Assembly: GCF_958295425.1 (NCBI RefSeq)
Contig: NC_081143.1
Coordinates: forward strand, 25,564,586-25,628,585
DNA from: Solea solea
Taxonomy: Eukaryota > Chordata > Actinopteri > Pleuronectiformes > Soleidae
Direction of reading: 5' to 3'
DNA: 64,000 nucleotides
Shown here: piece after piece, positions 1 to 12,304 of the stretch
How positions within the stretch are numbered: position 1 is the first letter of the stretch
How the letters are laid out: the number at the start of each line of letters is the position of its first letter
Notes under the pieces: model-generated
What the model was told of the DNA's origin: nothing
What the model saw: the letters and a program-made list of their open reading frames with translations, nothing else
Databases searched by the model: none
Program-made: the position numbers and the translations under genes

Positions 1-1442
1 TCAGGGAAATCCGCACATGATAAACATGGCACATGACGAGGAAGCAGGGAGTTCCTTTGAACTGTGTGAATATCGTTTCTTTGTATGTGTCACCGTTTTT
101 TATCACCACCGTTAGAGTGGATGAGAAAAATAATGTGGAATCACTGAGAAATGAATCGTGGTGGAGACGGGCCTCTAACTTCTGAGATGATAAAATTAAA
201 ATGGGACTTGTATGTGTTGCTTCACTACCTTTGTCCCTGCTGCATGCTCTTTAAACGCTGTCAAATTCAAAGCAAACTAAGCCACCCATGTCAAATAACT
301 TTATGATTATCGTCAGTTGCAGGCATGTCAGTCAGGGCATGAACAATATACAACAGGGAATAATACTCTAAGACCTAGAATGTGGTTGAGTCAGCGATAC
401 GGAACTTATTCTCATCACGTAAATGCCTTTTCATTTCACAATCGTGACAAATTAAGCCATTAAAATCTAATTGGAAAATAAGCCGGGGCTACAAATAATG
501 ATGATCTTCATTATCAGATGTATTTCTGATTGTTTCTCCAGTTAATCAGTGAAAGTCTTGAAGTAATCTGAAATAAACACTTTCATAAAGTCCAGAACCT
601 GGTCAAAGAAAAGCCCTGAAATTGAAGGCACTTTAATTGGAGAACCATTATTGTGTTTATTTGCGCTTTAAAATGTTTTCAATGGTGGCTCATTTATTAG
701 AGTTTATTGATGAGCACTGAGCAATTATCTATTCAGAATCAATATGAATCAGCAAAGGGCAGCAAATGTTGTGACTGTAGTCTTGAGACAAAAACATCAC
801 TAAAGCCAGTGGGTGACAGCGGAGGTCATTTGACATGATGCAGCGCACATTTCAAACAAATCTATTGCTGATAAGGTAAATAAAGCAGCTGTTGTAGGAG
901 ATGGTAATTATTGGATGCTACATATGGTATCATGAGGTTATAGGAAGTACACATTTGGTTTTAGTGCTGCTTCAAATTTGTGTTTTTTAGAGAACTTTGT
1001 AGTTTTTTAAAACTAAAATAAAACTTAGTTCAAAGAGAATCGTCCTGTATATTTGCTACTTATATTCTCATTGACCCTCAGCCTCAGTGGTGTTTGCAGC
1101 GGACGGTCCCCTCTATATTCAGGCTTCTGTCTGCAGCATTCATGCAGGCCCATGCTCCTTGCACACACAAATCATAATGACGAGTTGACACCAGCGGGGG
1201 CACTTCCTCTGTTGCAAACTGCTGAGTGGTGATTGGCCGTTTTGAAGTGGAAACACGGAGCCGACACAGCAGAGGATTAAGATTTTCCACAGTGACTGGT
1301 TGCAGAGCATCTGGGCTGCTTTCCAAAGCGAGTAGAACATGCAATAATGAAGAAGGACCTCACAGCACTCGCTCTGCTCAATTACTAGTATATGTCATGT
1401 TTTAATAAATGGGAGAAAATTCTGCACTGAGCTGCACCTACG
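1..1442. other. AT-rich non-coding DNA
   Basis: I see no gene or recognisable mobile element here. Positions 400-760 have many ATTA/TAAT-type homeodomain-like sites and could be a conserved non-coding element, but that can only be judged by alignment. Positions 1084-1345 are more GC-rich with open frames on the minus strand, without recognisable protein similarity. Confidence 0.4.
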
Positions 1443-1462
1443 TTTTTTTTTTTTTTTTTTTT
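1443..1462 (+). repeat. Poly-T tract, 20 bases
   Basis: This is an uninterrupted run of T. It could be the A-tail of a minus-strand retroposon, but no retroposon body was recognised next to it. Confidence 0.9.
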
Positions 1463-1790
1463 ACAGCTTGCCGTCCTCATTTTAAGTGCTGCTTTGTTTT
1501 AGCAGATTGTTTCATCTCTTCCATTGTACCATGAGAAGTGAAACTTATTACTTGATCCCAGACTAATGAAGGTTTTTTGGCTATTGTCATGATATAAACC
1601 TTTGAAGAGCAGGATGATGTTTTTTCCCCTTTTTTCCTTCCTTTCTTTGAACAGTATTCCCATGTTGGCGGATAATTGAGCTTCGAGACGTCGGACGGTT
1701 ATACAGCAGCAGCACAGAGCTGAACTGTGCTCCTTTGTAGGGCGGAATTATGTGTGTGTGCGTGCAAGTTTGTAGTTGTTACCTCTATAG

Positions 1791-2001
1791 CCATGTTTTC
1801 GTTGGGTGGAATGGTTTGGTACAGTACAGTACATACTTTTTGAACAAATAACCAGCCTCTACTGTTCCATTTTTTGGCACCCTTTCTCTGGGGTACCAAA
1901 GCACAGCCCACAGCCTGTCCAAGTAAAGGTACTGTTTTTAGTCGAAATGCAAGCCTGACCCAGGGCTTTACCATTCCAAACTGTACCATACTGTGCCAAA
2001 C
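1791..2001. mobile_element. MITE-like repeat, family A (copy 1)
   Basis: The segment starts with GTTTTCGTTGGGTGG and contains GGTACAGTACAGTAC, CTGTTCCATTTTTGG-like and GTCGAAATGCAAGCCTG. The same order of blocks occurs near 13943-14373, and the right half occurs at 35240-35370. The 'gtttccac' ends and lack of coding capacity fit a non-autonomous DNA transposon. Superfamily and target duplication were not determined. Confidence 0.55.
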
Positions 2002-2082
2002 CCATCCATTTCCTACCACTTTAGCCACAAGAGGGTCGCGTGGGGTGCTGTGCCAATCTCAGCTGACATAGGCGGGGGGCCC
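2002..2082 (-). repeat. 3' piece of tRNA-derived SINE, family 1
   Basis: CCATCCATTT...TACCACTTTA...GCCAATCTCAGCTGACATAGGCGGG is the reverse complement of the 3' end of the SINE seen in full at 23693. It directly abuts family A copy 1. It is truncated at its 5' side. Confidence 0.65.
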
Positions 2083-2106
2083 ACTGTACTAAACCAAACA
2101 CAGCAT

Positions 2107-2310
2107 ATAGGACATTTTCAGGCATGAACCCAGATCATGGCAGATCATGACCAGTAGTCCTCTTTGAGACAAAAACCTGGTCTTAATGAGACATGCTGAT
2201 GATCTGGTTTAAGTTTAGGATTTGAATTATGGTCAGGATAAGGTTAGGCTTAGGCAATAATTGTTTATGATTCAGGTTTAGAGATAATGCCTTGTTTAGG
2301 TTTTGTCCAA
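2107..2310. repeat. Diverged teleost dispersed repeat (low confidence)
   Basis: GACCAGTAGTCCTCTTTGAGAC, the 'tggtcttaatgagacatg' block and the GGTTAGGCTTAGG-type tract resemble a common fish intergenic repeat. No termini were found, and it could simply be degenerate unique DNA. Confidence 0.3.
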
Positions 2311-3437
2311 AATAATAGAAGTAGACGAATTCATTGATCAGTTGTCTCTAACCAGTGCCTTAATCAACAGGATTGATTAGACCTGTGCACGTTTGTGTGT
2401 GTTAGTGTGTGTGTTAATCTACGGAGGGTTTCTGTAGGTTGCAGGCATTGTGGGATACATGACACTGGAGATGGGTTTGTTTTTCTTTATCTGCATCACA
2501 TTATTTTCTATATTTTGTATCACATTTCTTGTGTGAATTGTTTACGTGGACTAAATTGATTTTACACTTCACTGCCATTCTGACATTTGAGTGTATGACA
2601 GGAAGTTACCGTGTTTATATTTCATCGCCGCCCTTTGATTCCGCTCGCTCCAACGTCGTCGTATTGTGAAAGTGGGGCGGTGGAGGAAAAACAAAGCATC
2701 TGTTCACTTTTCATCAGTATGCATGCAGCTTTATGCCAAACGGTAAACAAAACCTGAGCCTGAGACAATCTACAATACACCCACACACATGGCTGCAAGT
2801 AAGAAAGACTATATGGTTTGAATTATGCTGGTCCCAGTGAAGGAAAGAAGGTTGTTGGAGCATCACGGCGTCTGTGTCCCGCGCTGCAAATGGTTCTCGC
2901 AATATTTGGATGAGTCATTGCTCCAGAGAGCAGCTGATGAGGACTTTACTGCTCATTATTTCAACGTGGCTGAATTATGGCTAAGAACAGATTATCTTTG
3001 AAGTTTGGCATTTCCACCTGATGCAACACAATGTGAACGCAATGCAATACAAATGCAATGGAACCACAAGATATAAGGCAACGTTAGTCTCACTAGATCT
3101 ACTGTATATTATCTGTACTGTACTCCAGTCCAGGACTCATTGACTACTGACTCTGACTCATGCATTGATAATTTAGACTTTTTTCTTACATTTAGTATAT
3201 GATATTTGTTGCTATATTAATACTTAGACATTTAATGAATTAACATATTGATCTACATATTGATCTCATGAGCAAAGATATTAGGTGCAGGCCTGTGCAA
3301 AGGTCTCAGGGTTTTTCATGTCATTTTCGATTGGAATAATGTGACTGAAAGTTAGTCTTATATTAGCAAACTGTCAATAAGCTCAATTTCATCAAACATG
3401 TGTATGTAATGCTCAAGCATGACTTGAATGAATCTGG
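2311..3437. other. Non-coding stretch without recognised features
   Basis: I see nothing beyond short GT runs near 2394-2414 and unremarkable AT-rich sequence. No reading frame looks coding. Confidence 0.4.
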
Positions 3438-3544
3438 TTAATTTTTCACAGCAGATATACAGTATATATATATATATATATTTAATTTAATTATATTTAA
3501 TTTTTCACAGCAGATATGTGTACAATATATATATATATATATAT
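3438..3544 (+). repeat. Tandem duplication ending in AT microsatellites
   Basis: A 21-base block (TTAATTTTTCACAGCAGATA plus T) at 3438 recurs at 3497, 59 bases on. Each copy is followed by an (AT)n run (3463-3481 and 3525-3544). This looks like a local duplication anchored on the AT tract. Confidence 0.85.
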
Positions 3545-4438
3545 GTACAAACGCAGGTTTTACCACTAACATTAATTAGGGTTCTTTAATTCTTAGGGTT
3601 CTTTCTGTATAGCAAACTGCAGCCGTTTGATATCATATGATAAAACATATAAAGAACCAACACAACACATGCCACAGATGTGCCACTAAATATTAAGTAA
3701 TATTTATTTAAATCTAGTTTTGCTCACTTGTGAATGTGGTGTTCTATCACAAACAAGGAGATCCTCTCACTGGTTCAACCTATCCCGAGCTGAAGTACTG
3801 ATCTTTTGTTTGAAATGCATCTCCTGATGTCAAACCCAAATGTTTTAAGTGTAATAGAGTAGACATTTGCTGTAATAGTATCATTGAGTGCTAAGCATCT
3901 GCAAGTAATCACATTTAAGTGATCGTACGCCGTCGGTAATCGTGGGAATGTTGCATCATTAACAATGATGGGTTGATATGAAGTGTGGTGAGCTGTTAGA
4001 GCCGAGTGTTGGTGTGTTTTTCACCTGTCAAAGTCAAAATGTCACAGCTTTAGCCTCTGTGCATAAAGAAAAAAAGAAAAAACACACATGTACTCTACGG
4101 ACCGGGGATCCATAGGCATAGAGACACTGGCAGTGTTTTGGTAATTACTCTGAATTCCTTCGGGGGGCGATAGAAGTTCCACACTGCAGCTTTCAGCCGT
4201 AAAGCCCCTCTGCTTTCCATCACCTCTTTCTTGTTGTCCTCAAACCTGCTCTCTGTGACTTTCCTTTCTTCTCCCATGCAAACCATTATATTTCTCTGTC
4301 TTCTCGTTCTTCCTCTTCTCTCTCTATTTCCGTGGTACCTGCAATTAATCCTCGCTCGCCCCCACTCTCATTTCCAAACAGGCTGCAATATCACCATCAT
4401 TATTTGCTGCTCCCACCATTTCTTTTTAAGGGACCACA

Positions 4439-4579
4439 CTCTCTCTCTCTGTGTGTGTGTGTGTGTGTGTCAACAAGAGTCTTATCATTCATATCTGCTG
4501 GTTGTCTTCCAACACACAACTGCATGCATACTGTTAACACAAGCTCATGAGCGTGCATGTGTGTGTGTGTGTGTGTGTG
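4439..4579 (+). repeat. Compound (CT)n(GT)n and second (GT)n microsatellite
   Basis: CT repeats run to 4450 and GT repeats from 4451 to 4470. A second GT run is at 4559-4579. Apparent reading frames across these runs are low-complexity artefacts. Confidence 0.95.
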
Positions 4580-5149
4580 CATCCCTGTCATTCTACACCT
4601 GGTTGTCAGCAGTGGTTACTCGGTGTCGGCTCGCTGATAATTAAAGCAGAGTTGAGCAGAGGGAGACGGAAGACAGGGATGAGCAATGAGAGGAAACAAG
4701 GGAGCCGTGAAGCAAACGAGACACACAGCCTTCAGAGACGCAGCGAGTCTCGGCATGTTTAAGAGTAAAAGCCTGTGGTGTTTCATTTTTGTTTTTAACG
4801 GTTTATATTGGAGCCATGTAATTTGTGTCTGTTGGAAACTTAGTTTTTTTTTTTATCCTTTTCTGTTTCATTTATCCCTCTCTCTCCCCCTCCCTCTCTT
4901 TTTCTATCCCTCTCTCTTGGTCTGCCTTTGCAACCGCACCATATCCACCCACCTCCACTGGCACCCTGTATCCTGTTATTTTTCGCTTCTGCTTCGGTGT
5001 CGTTTGTAAAGCTGTTGAATCAATTCACCTGTGCACCGTTGACGACCACGCGTTCTCTAATTCAAGTTCTCGGGATTTCATTTATTCGAGGGAAACTGGA
5101 CTAAATAAATAAATTCAAATACACACGTGATATCAACAGCAAATTATTA

Positions 5150-5257
5150 TCTCACCCAGGGACACATTAGGATGTAGAATAGCAAAGCTGGGCATCAAAC
5201 CCCATGACCTTTAGTTTGAAAGACAACCCACTCTACCACTGATCCACTGCTTCCCCA
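5150..5257 (-). repeat. tRNA-derived SINE, family 2
   Basis: On the minus strand this reads as a tRNA-like head, with GTGGTAGAGTGGGTTG as an A-box-like block and GGGGTTTGATGCCC as a B-box-like block. It is followed by CTACATCCTAATGTGTCCCTGG, as in common teleost tRNA-derived SINEs. It is diverged and truncated, and is not a functional tRNA. Confidence 0.6.
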
Positions 5258-6317
5258 TCATGACAGATGATTCTTTATTGACACTTGAATGTAATTTGGT
5301 GCTCAGGATGCTTTAATGCAGCAGTGTAGTGGAAGAGTACAACTCTTACTTCACCACCAGAGGCCAAAGACTTCTGTATTGGACGCCACTGTAATAAAGA
5401 GCTGTAAATCTTGTACAGTACACTGGGCGACAGCCCTGTGACATCAGCAGTTTTTTAGTTGTTCTGTCCCAGAGACATGTTCCCTTGTTTGGACTCACTT
5501 CTGTGGCTGTGACTGATGTTGCCTCTGGGATTGGATGGAAGAAGTTGTTTTTTTTTTTAACTAAAAGAGAACGTTGAGGCTGCATTGAGGATTCTGCAGT
5601 TTGCTGTAGCTAAAGCAGTTACACACTTTGAGCTGCCTCATGTATACAGTTGTTATTTTGTGGGGTTGCTAGTGTTACCCTGATGACACATTTTGAATAC
5701 AATACAAGCAACTTTGTTTGTTTGTGACCCCAAATCTGGAGTGCTGATTCACTGACACACATGATTGGCTGCTTTGTCATCACCGGAGTTGCAAATTCTA
5801 AACTCCTTAACCATTAGCTGACTCAGTTCATGAACCATCGTCTGTAAATAAATCACAAACAATTAACAAATTAACAAAGACACGTCTTGTTTGTAGATTG
5901 TTCAAAGATAATCAAACCCCCCACATCAATCTCAGCAAAAGAAAAGGTAGAACAACCAAAACTTAATGTAATAAATATGAAGACAATTATTATTTACAAA
6001 CATAGATACTTCAGTGCAAAAGCATGTGTTGAACTACACACATTCATTCTGTGACTATTGGAGATTAATTTTCATAGGTAATACAGATGTACAGAATATA
6101 AATACATGAGTAATAATTCAAAAATAATTGCCGAAAATGAAAAGGAGGTCATGCTATTCTCCTATTACAACTCAGACACATTACTCTACCTGTAATATAC
6201 AAAAAGATGCTTGTTCAATGTGTTTTCTGGTTGATTTAGCACACAAAGGCAACCTAAAAGGCCAGTCATTATGTGTTCTATCCACTGTATGTCTCCTTGT
6301 GTCTATCAGCTACCAAT
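5258..6317. other. Non-coding stretch without recognised genes
   Basis: 5340-5590 has a moderately GC-rich segment of possible repeat origin ('accaccagaggccaaag'), which I could not assign. The rest is AT-rich with no coding signal. Confidence 0.35.
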
Positions 6318-6425
6318 TTTGCCTCCAATTAACCAAATATGCATGTCTTTGGACTGTGGGATGAAGCAGCAGAAGTACCAGCACACAGGGAGTTAAACTG
6401 AGACCTTCTTGCCGTGAGGAGTCTT
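6318..6425 (-). repeat. tRNA-derived SINE, family 1, diverged fragment
   Basis: CCAATTAACCAAATATGCATG, TTTGGACTGTGGGA and GACCTTCTTGCCGTGAGG are the reverse complement of the middle and head of the family 1 SINE. The stretch between them is shortened, so the copy carries an internal deletion. Confidence 0.6.
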
Positions 6426-8356
6426 GAGACATGAGATAAAATAAGAATAAAATAAAACTGGCAAAATTACAAGCTTCCACTTTAGAATATTGTAAAATTC
6501 ACATAAGCAGCTCTCTCAGGGACCCCTGTCTCATTATGCTCTTAGTAAAACATGTATGAGCGAAGCCTGTTTGCAGCAGGGATGTAATGTGATTACAGAG
6601 GTTGCACTTAACCTAACCCATGCTAACCTGCACATAACCTGATTTCTCCCAGTGGCCCGGTTTCTTTCTGTCTGGGTCTTTGTTGCTTGTGATTTTATAG
6701 GGCAAACTCCAAGTTTTTTGAAGTAATCAATTCAAAACAAATCTAGCGTTCTCTTCTCTTCCTCGGTGAAACATCTGTTCCTTGTGTTTAAAGTACATGT
6801 GCAGTTTTTCCACCTGTCTCACGGCTCCAGCTGTCGGCTGATGTGCTCGTAGCAACAGTGGAACAGAGCTGTCATGCATGCAGTATAATGTGGGGGGTCA
6901 TAGAGATACCTGGACACTTATGCCAGAGCATGAATTGAAAATGCCGTCCGACGACCACTGCCACTTTGGACACAGCTGTTTGTTTACCGTCTTCTTTCCA
7001 GGCGTCGCCTTACCCAGCCCTTCTTCCCTCCAGTATGAATTTATGGCTTTTTATTTGCCTGGTATGGATTTGAGCAGCTCAGCTTCCTGCCAATATGGCA
7101 ATGTTTTAATTACAGCTGTTACATGACCTCACAGTCAGAAAGGACCATCGCTTTGTGATTTTCTGGTTCCTGACTTTGAAAAGTCTAATACTAATGTTTA
7201 GATTTATTGTCAGACGTCATTCTGGCTCAGTAATATCTGTCGGGGTACAGTTTATACCTATTTAACACACATTATGACTTTAAATTGGAGTATCCACAGG
7301 TGGCTTCTCATTTCAGTTTCACATTTGCATCTTTTTCACTAATCACAGCGGTTGTTTTCTGCAGAGCTGACACTGCATCAGCAAATAAAACGTTCTACAG
7401 AATCTTTTCTGACAAAGTAGACATTGTTTTCTTATTTGGAGGCAGAGCGATTTATTCCTTTAACCTCTTCCCCCTCTTCTCTTCTTGTAATCCCCTGCTT
7501 TTTTTCCTGATTCTTCAATATCCCCTCCCATTCATCACCAGCTGCAGTCTCACTCATGCTCATGGGCCATCTTTCCTTTTTATGTTGATCATTTGCCCCC
7601 TTGTTCATGGGCCTCTGCAATAACCCATGTCAGACAGTAATTGTTGGATTTCCCCCTTTATCACTTCTGAGTGGTTTCACTGATCCATCATGCAGGTAGA
7701 GTGATTCTGCAGCCATGAATACAACTACAGAAAAAAGTAGTCTCTAATCTCCACCTTTTATCTGATGTTCTATGATTCAGTGAATTCATTAATTGGTAAC
7801 AATTGGCAGATTTGCATTAACTTCAGTCATAGAAAAGTCTTGCCATTGGTGGACAGTTTATGATAATGAACTTCCAAGTAAGTTAAATTGAGCAGGTAAC
7901 ACAAGACAAACTACTGCATTGTCACATGCCACAAAAGTAAATATTGCATATATTATGTTGAAGTTGATTCATTATAAGTGTTCAGACTTCCCAAAGTGTA
8001 ATAATTGGCAACGTGTGGATGCTGCAGTGACCTCCATGTGGGGGTGATGGAGTGGATTGAATAAATCATGTGCTGTTCTTTGTCCTTGTGTCACTATGGC
8101 CAGGTTTCTCACTTCAGCCCTTAAAATCCTTGCTCCTTAGGGTTCAAGTAGTCATGTTGTTTCTGTCAATTTGTGGGGAAAAAAATCCACTTATTCGATT
8201 TTTTTTAATAATTTATATTCATGATGCATTTGTTGTACCAGAAAAATCTCATTATAAGGATGATAAATTCTTCTTACTGTGACAGAAAGGGACAAAACAT
8301 CTAACATCTGGATTCTGTCCTCGTCCTTGAGTGTAAAAAGGGTTCAGTTGTCATGT
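6426..8356. other. AT-rich non-coding DNA
   Basis: No mobile element or coding exon was recognised. Short open frames in 7280-7620 are pyrimidine-rich low-complexity sequence and do not look like protein. Confidence 0.4.
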
Positions 8357-8386
8357 ATTCATTCATTCATTCATTCATTCATTCAT
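8357..8386 (+). repeat. (ATTC)n microsatellite
   Basis: There are seven and a half uninterrupted ATTC units. A small (TTATAAG)3 run lies at about 8533-8551. Confidence 0.95.
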
Positions 8387-8551
8387 GGAACCAATGGCTC
8401 TGCAGTACTCTTTGGCTCAAGCTGGCTCCAAATTGGCAGTGATGAGCACAAACAAACAACAGACTTGTAACCTGCTCATTTAAGTGCTGTTCAACCACAA
8501 ACACTGCTGTGTAGTACTTCTCTAAAACACTAGTTATAAGTTATAAGTTAT

Positions 8552-9719
8552 AAAATAAATAAAAACATGTGGAGTTTCTCTGACTCTGATTGATTTCTGC
8601 GAAACATCTTCAAGCCTCAAGGACAAGCAGGCGAGCAGAAATATGAGTGGTGAAGAGCTGTCGACTGACGGGAACAATCGAAACTTGGAGAAAGAAACCA
8701 GAAGGTCAGAAACTGAAAACGGTGTTATAAGGTTACTTGTCCTCCGTTTGTTTGCGAATAAGAAACCACATTGAACTTTTGCAGTACGATACTGAACTTG
8801 TGTATGAATATTTATGTGCGCGCTGATGCTCAAAAGACAAAAGCTAGAGTTGGCTGCGGTGGCAACAAACAAGCACTACACATAATGTGAATTTGATGAT
8901 GGTGAATGGAAAGAAAAAATCATTATGTTATGAAAGTGGTTTTACTGAAGCCTTGTGATCCGACAGACTTTTGATCTGCAGCTGTAGCTGAAAATTAGTT
9001 TTGGAATCCAGAGTTTTGTGACAGATAAGTGATCGGTTAAAGATCAAACATGATGATAGTCGTCGTTCGCGGCTATGAGACAGAGACTCAGAACAGCTGC
9101 AGACGTGTACGAGCCAAAGAAAGCTTTGCAATAACGCAGCGTATTATTACCAGAATAGAAACTTTGGGATTGAACACAGAGGGGAGTGATTTTGAATATC
9201 AGCCTCGACAGCATCATTTGAATGAGGTGATCTGGACGGAACCAATGAGAGAACAGCCCCAGGTCACCTGCTTACCAATAGTTGAAGGACATAATATGTA
9301 CACAGTCATTGGGCTGGGCCCATGCACCAAATATTTACACAGAAAGTAATTAAGTAAATACAACCAATGGTGTGCACAAGCAGGTACACACCGTTCACTG
9401 TGGGTCATTTTGAATCATTTATGTTTAACAGACGTCCGCTGAGTGCTGAGAGTGAGTGAGGAGGATGTCACTGAGCAAAGTCAAAGGACTGACATTCACA
9501 GACACTTGTGTTTCTGTGCTTTTATTTGACTCGCTCTTGAATATACAGTAGATCGTGTTTGAGGAAAGGCAGATTTGAATTCCTCTGCTTGCTTCATACC
9601 TCCTGTCCTCTAACTTAATGCCACTTAACATTATAATGGCTGGCAAGAGGCAGAGAGGGAAGATTGAAGAGGGAACATTACAGGGAAATTGGCCACAGGG
9701 AGCAAAGCAGCCAGGCCAG

Positions 9720-9720
<1 letters not shown>
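8552..9720. other. Non-coding stretch without recognised genes
   Basis: I see nothing that supports a gene or mobile element. Short open frames overlap on both strands without similarity to known proteins. Confidence 0.35.

Positions 9721-9766
<46 letters not shown>
9721..9766 (+). repeat. (AC)23 microsatellite
   Basis: This is a pure 46-base AC run, the longest perfect dinucleotide array in the window. It is likely polymorphic. Confidence 0.97.
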
Positions 9767-9770
<4 letters not shown>

Positions 9771-9891
9771 ACAAACACAAACACAACACAAGACCCATGT
9801 CTTGATTGGTGTTAGTCTTTGCCTGGCCATGGCTCATTGGATGCAGCTTTCATAATAGTTTTGGCCTGAAGGCGGGTGAGAGGTGAGTCTC

Positions 9892-9917
9892 AGTCTCTCT
9901 CTCTCTCTCTCTCTCTC
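9892..9917 (+). repeat. (TC)n microsatellite
   Basis: A pure TC run is followed by CCCCCTCTTCC. Confidence 0.95.
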
Positions 9918-10107
9918 CCCCCTCTTCCATTTCAGCCTCTTCAAAGCTGGACTGTGGCGGATCATAATTAGCTCTGCTAGTCTGTTCCTCTTTCCTACTG
10001 CGTGCAGCTCTACGGGAGTTACCATTTTGGTCTCAGTCACCACGGTTGTTGTCATCACTGTGACTGTCACTCTGATCCATTAAAACAACGCAGCCCGAGT
10101 CTACCGG

Positions 10108-10118
10108 GGGGGGGGAGC
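10108..10118 (+). repeat. Poly-G tract
   Basis: This is a run of about ten G in otherwise mixed sequence. Confidence 0.85.
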
Positions 10119-10787
10119 TGAAAGGCATTATGGGTATCATTGAAGTGTAATGAGCTCGTCAGCCAATGAGAATGAAGTTAGACCCCGAGATCTTTGTTTT
10201 GTGCCGCAAACAAGGACAGTGCTTTGAAGGTATTTTTATCACAACGACGGCGTTCATTTTAGAGAATGTTCTTACCTGCCATTCATAACAGTATTTATTT
10301 TTTGACAGAAAAAACATAGTCTTTGTGTGTGAGACTAGTTGTATATAGAAATAGAACATCTGAGTTCCTTTGATTGAATTAAAATAATTAAAAGCTAAGG
10401 TATTCATACACTATATTTATATACTATTAATAGCTGTAAACACGTGTACCTCAGCACTTATAGCTGAATTATTATTGTATATAAAATAAGAGAAGTTGTT
10501 TCGTCAAGGGACATGGAGCCCTTTGTTGTGTTGATGCTTTAAATCTGGGTTTGGATAGAAATAGATATTTAACACTTTGCGACAGATGAGGAGTAATGTG
10601 ATTACAAAGCGATGTATCTTTCTGGAAGTGAATAAATATGAGTATAATGTTACTAAGTCTTATTTTAAGAGTAGGGAGTTGTTGGTTTTGTTAAACACTG
10701 AAGAACGCCAACGCTGACATGAAGCCCTAGGCAGGATCAGTACAAAAACAGCTGATTGTTAAAACTGCAATCTATAAAACTTGTAAA

Positions 10788-10942
10788 TCCATCCATTTTC
10801 TACCAATTTATCCTCAACAACCATCCTCTCTCTCACTCACTCACATCTACAGTCAATTTAGAGTGTCCAATTTACCTAATTCCCATATTGCCTGTTTTTG
10901 GACTGTGGGAGGAAGCCCACACACACACACACACACACACAC
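10788..10942 (-). repeat. tRNA-derived SINE, family 1, with CA microsatellite at its end
   Basis: CCATCCATTTTCTACCAATTTATCC through GTCAATTTAGAGTGTCC, CCTAATTCCCATATTGC and TTTTTGGACTGTGGGAGGAA is the 3' two-thirds of family 1 on the minus strand. The position of the ACCCACGCACACACGGGG block is now a (CA)n run (10918-10942), so the microsatellite appears to have grown from SINE sequence. Confidence 0.75.
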
Positions 10943-12021
10943 CGGTGTTATAACTTATAAATACATACAAAAAAAGTTTCAGTTACATTCAAACCATCGT
11001 CTTATTAGTTGCACTATGGCTGAAAATGCCATTTAGCGCACATTAAACGTGCCACAAGTGGATCTCACTGCTCAAAATAAACCAGTTTCCTGGCTCCAGT
11101 CTGGACAAGTAACACTATATAGAACAACATATAACTTATTTAAATACCACAGGGAGAGAAATTCCTCACTGGAGCTTTCAAAATACTGTATTTATAAAGT
11201 CTCAGTCAAGAATCCTGTCCATCGGAATGAAAATGGACAGATGCATGTGCTGACTGGAATTCTACCTGCTCTTTTTGCAGGTTGTTTTGCAGTGTAGTCA
11301 GGCGTTGCCAATGGTAGAATACTGACCTTTCCCCTGAAAGATTTTTTTAGTGAAACAGACGATGGAAGTGCAAAATAATCTCCTGTCATGGGCTGAATTT
11401 CCTCAAACATGGAAAAACATAGTGTAGAGGACATGCAGAAGTTTACTTCTCTCCCAGATCACATTTATTTATTTAGCACAAAATATGATTGTTGGCACAC
11501 ACCAGGTAAAAAAAAGGAGGTAGAGCCCACACACTTAAAAAAAACTTGATTAGAGGACTCTATCGACACTCACGAGGTAATCAATGTCTTCTGTGTATTT
11601 GCACACCCACGCAGACTATTGCATCAAACTGTGGCAGAGGCGTTTGAATGCCACATATGATTCACTTTTATTCAGTCCAGTGAGTCCAGCTCATGGCTCA
11701 TTGTATATGTCAGCAGGTTAAAAAATGATTCTTGGCGTCAGTAAAAAAAAAAAAAGTGAAACCATTTGGAAATAGTGGTTATGTTCTTTGTTAAAACGTA
11801 CAAAATAAAGCTGGATTTCTTGTTATAGGAGCTGTAAACGCTACAGTATTTGATGGTGAAGATATACATACTGTATATCTACACACATATACAGCTTTAT
11901 TATTATTTTTAATTACTTGAGAAAATATTACCAATAGATTTTGCATTATAACAGGTCAATATTTGTAAATGGAGTTCAACTTCTTGATACCGGTGTTGGT
12001 GGAAGAAGAGACAGGATTGTA
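10943..12021. other. AT-rich non-coding DNA
   Basis: Nothing recognised apart from short A-runs (11505-11540, 11743-11756). Confidence 0.4.
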
Positions 12022-12029
12022 TTTTAATG

Positions 12030-12296
12030 CAGTGTTTCCCAAACACTGGGTCAGGACCCAAAGATGGTTCATGGGAGATATTTCTTTTTTGGAGTCCACA
12101 CACAAATTTGCAGAATTTTCCCAAAACTATAACTTACATGCATACAATTAAATTGTAATGAATTAACCAAACATGATTTGTCTGTAGATGAGTCGCTACA
12201 ATGTGCACAGATTTGCTCCTGTCATGATTTATGTTGCTATATGGGTCGTGATAGTTTGCCGTCTTTAAAAAGTGCGTCTCCACATAGAAAACACTG
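12030..12296. mobile_element. Non-autonomous hAT-like element with 8-bp target duplication
   Basis: The element begins CAGTGTTTCCCAAACACTGG and ends AAAACACTG, giving terminal inverted repeats CAGTGTTT. It is flanked by identical 8-bp direct repeats TTTTAATG at 12022-12029 and 12297-12304. The 8-bp duplication and CAG-type ends are the hAT signature. It is 267 bp long, has no coding capacity, and is presumably mobilised in trans. Confidence 0.85.
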
Positions 12297-12304
12297 TTTT
12301 AATG

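Noticed and set aside
4231..5112. Several + strand frames including 137 codons
   Set aside because: They cross CT/GT microsatellites and C/T-rich sequence, and the peptides are low-complexity.
9425..9855. Overlapping open frames on both strands over the AC array
   Set aside because: They consist largely of Thr-His or Cys-Val dipeptides from the (AC)n repeat.
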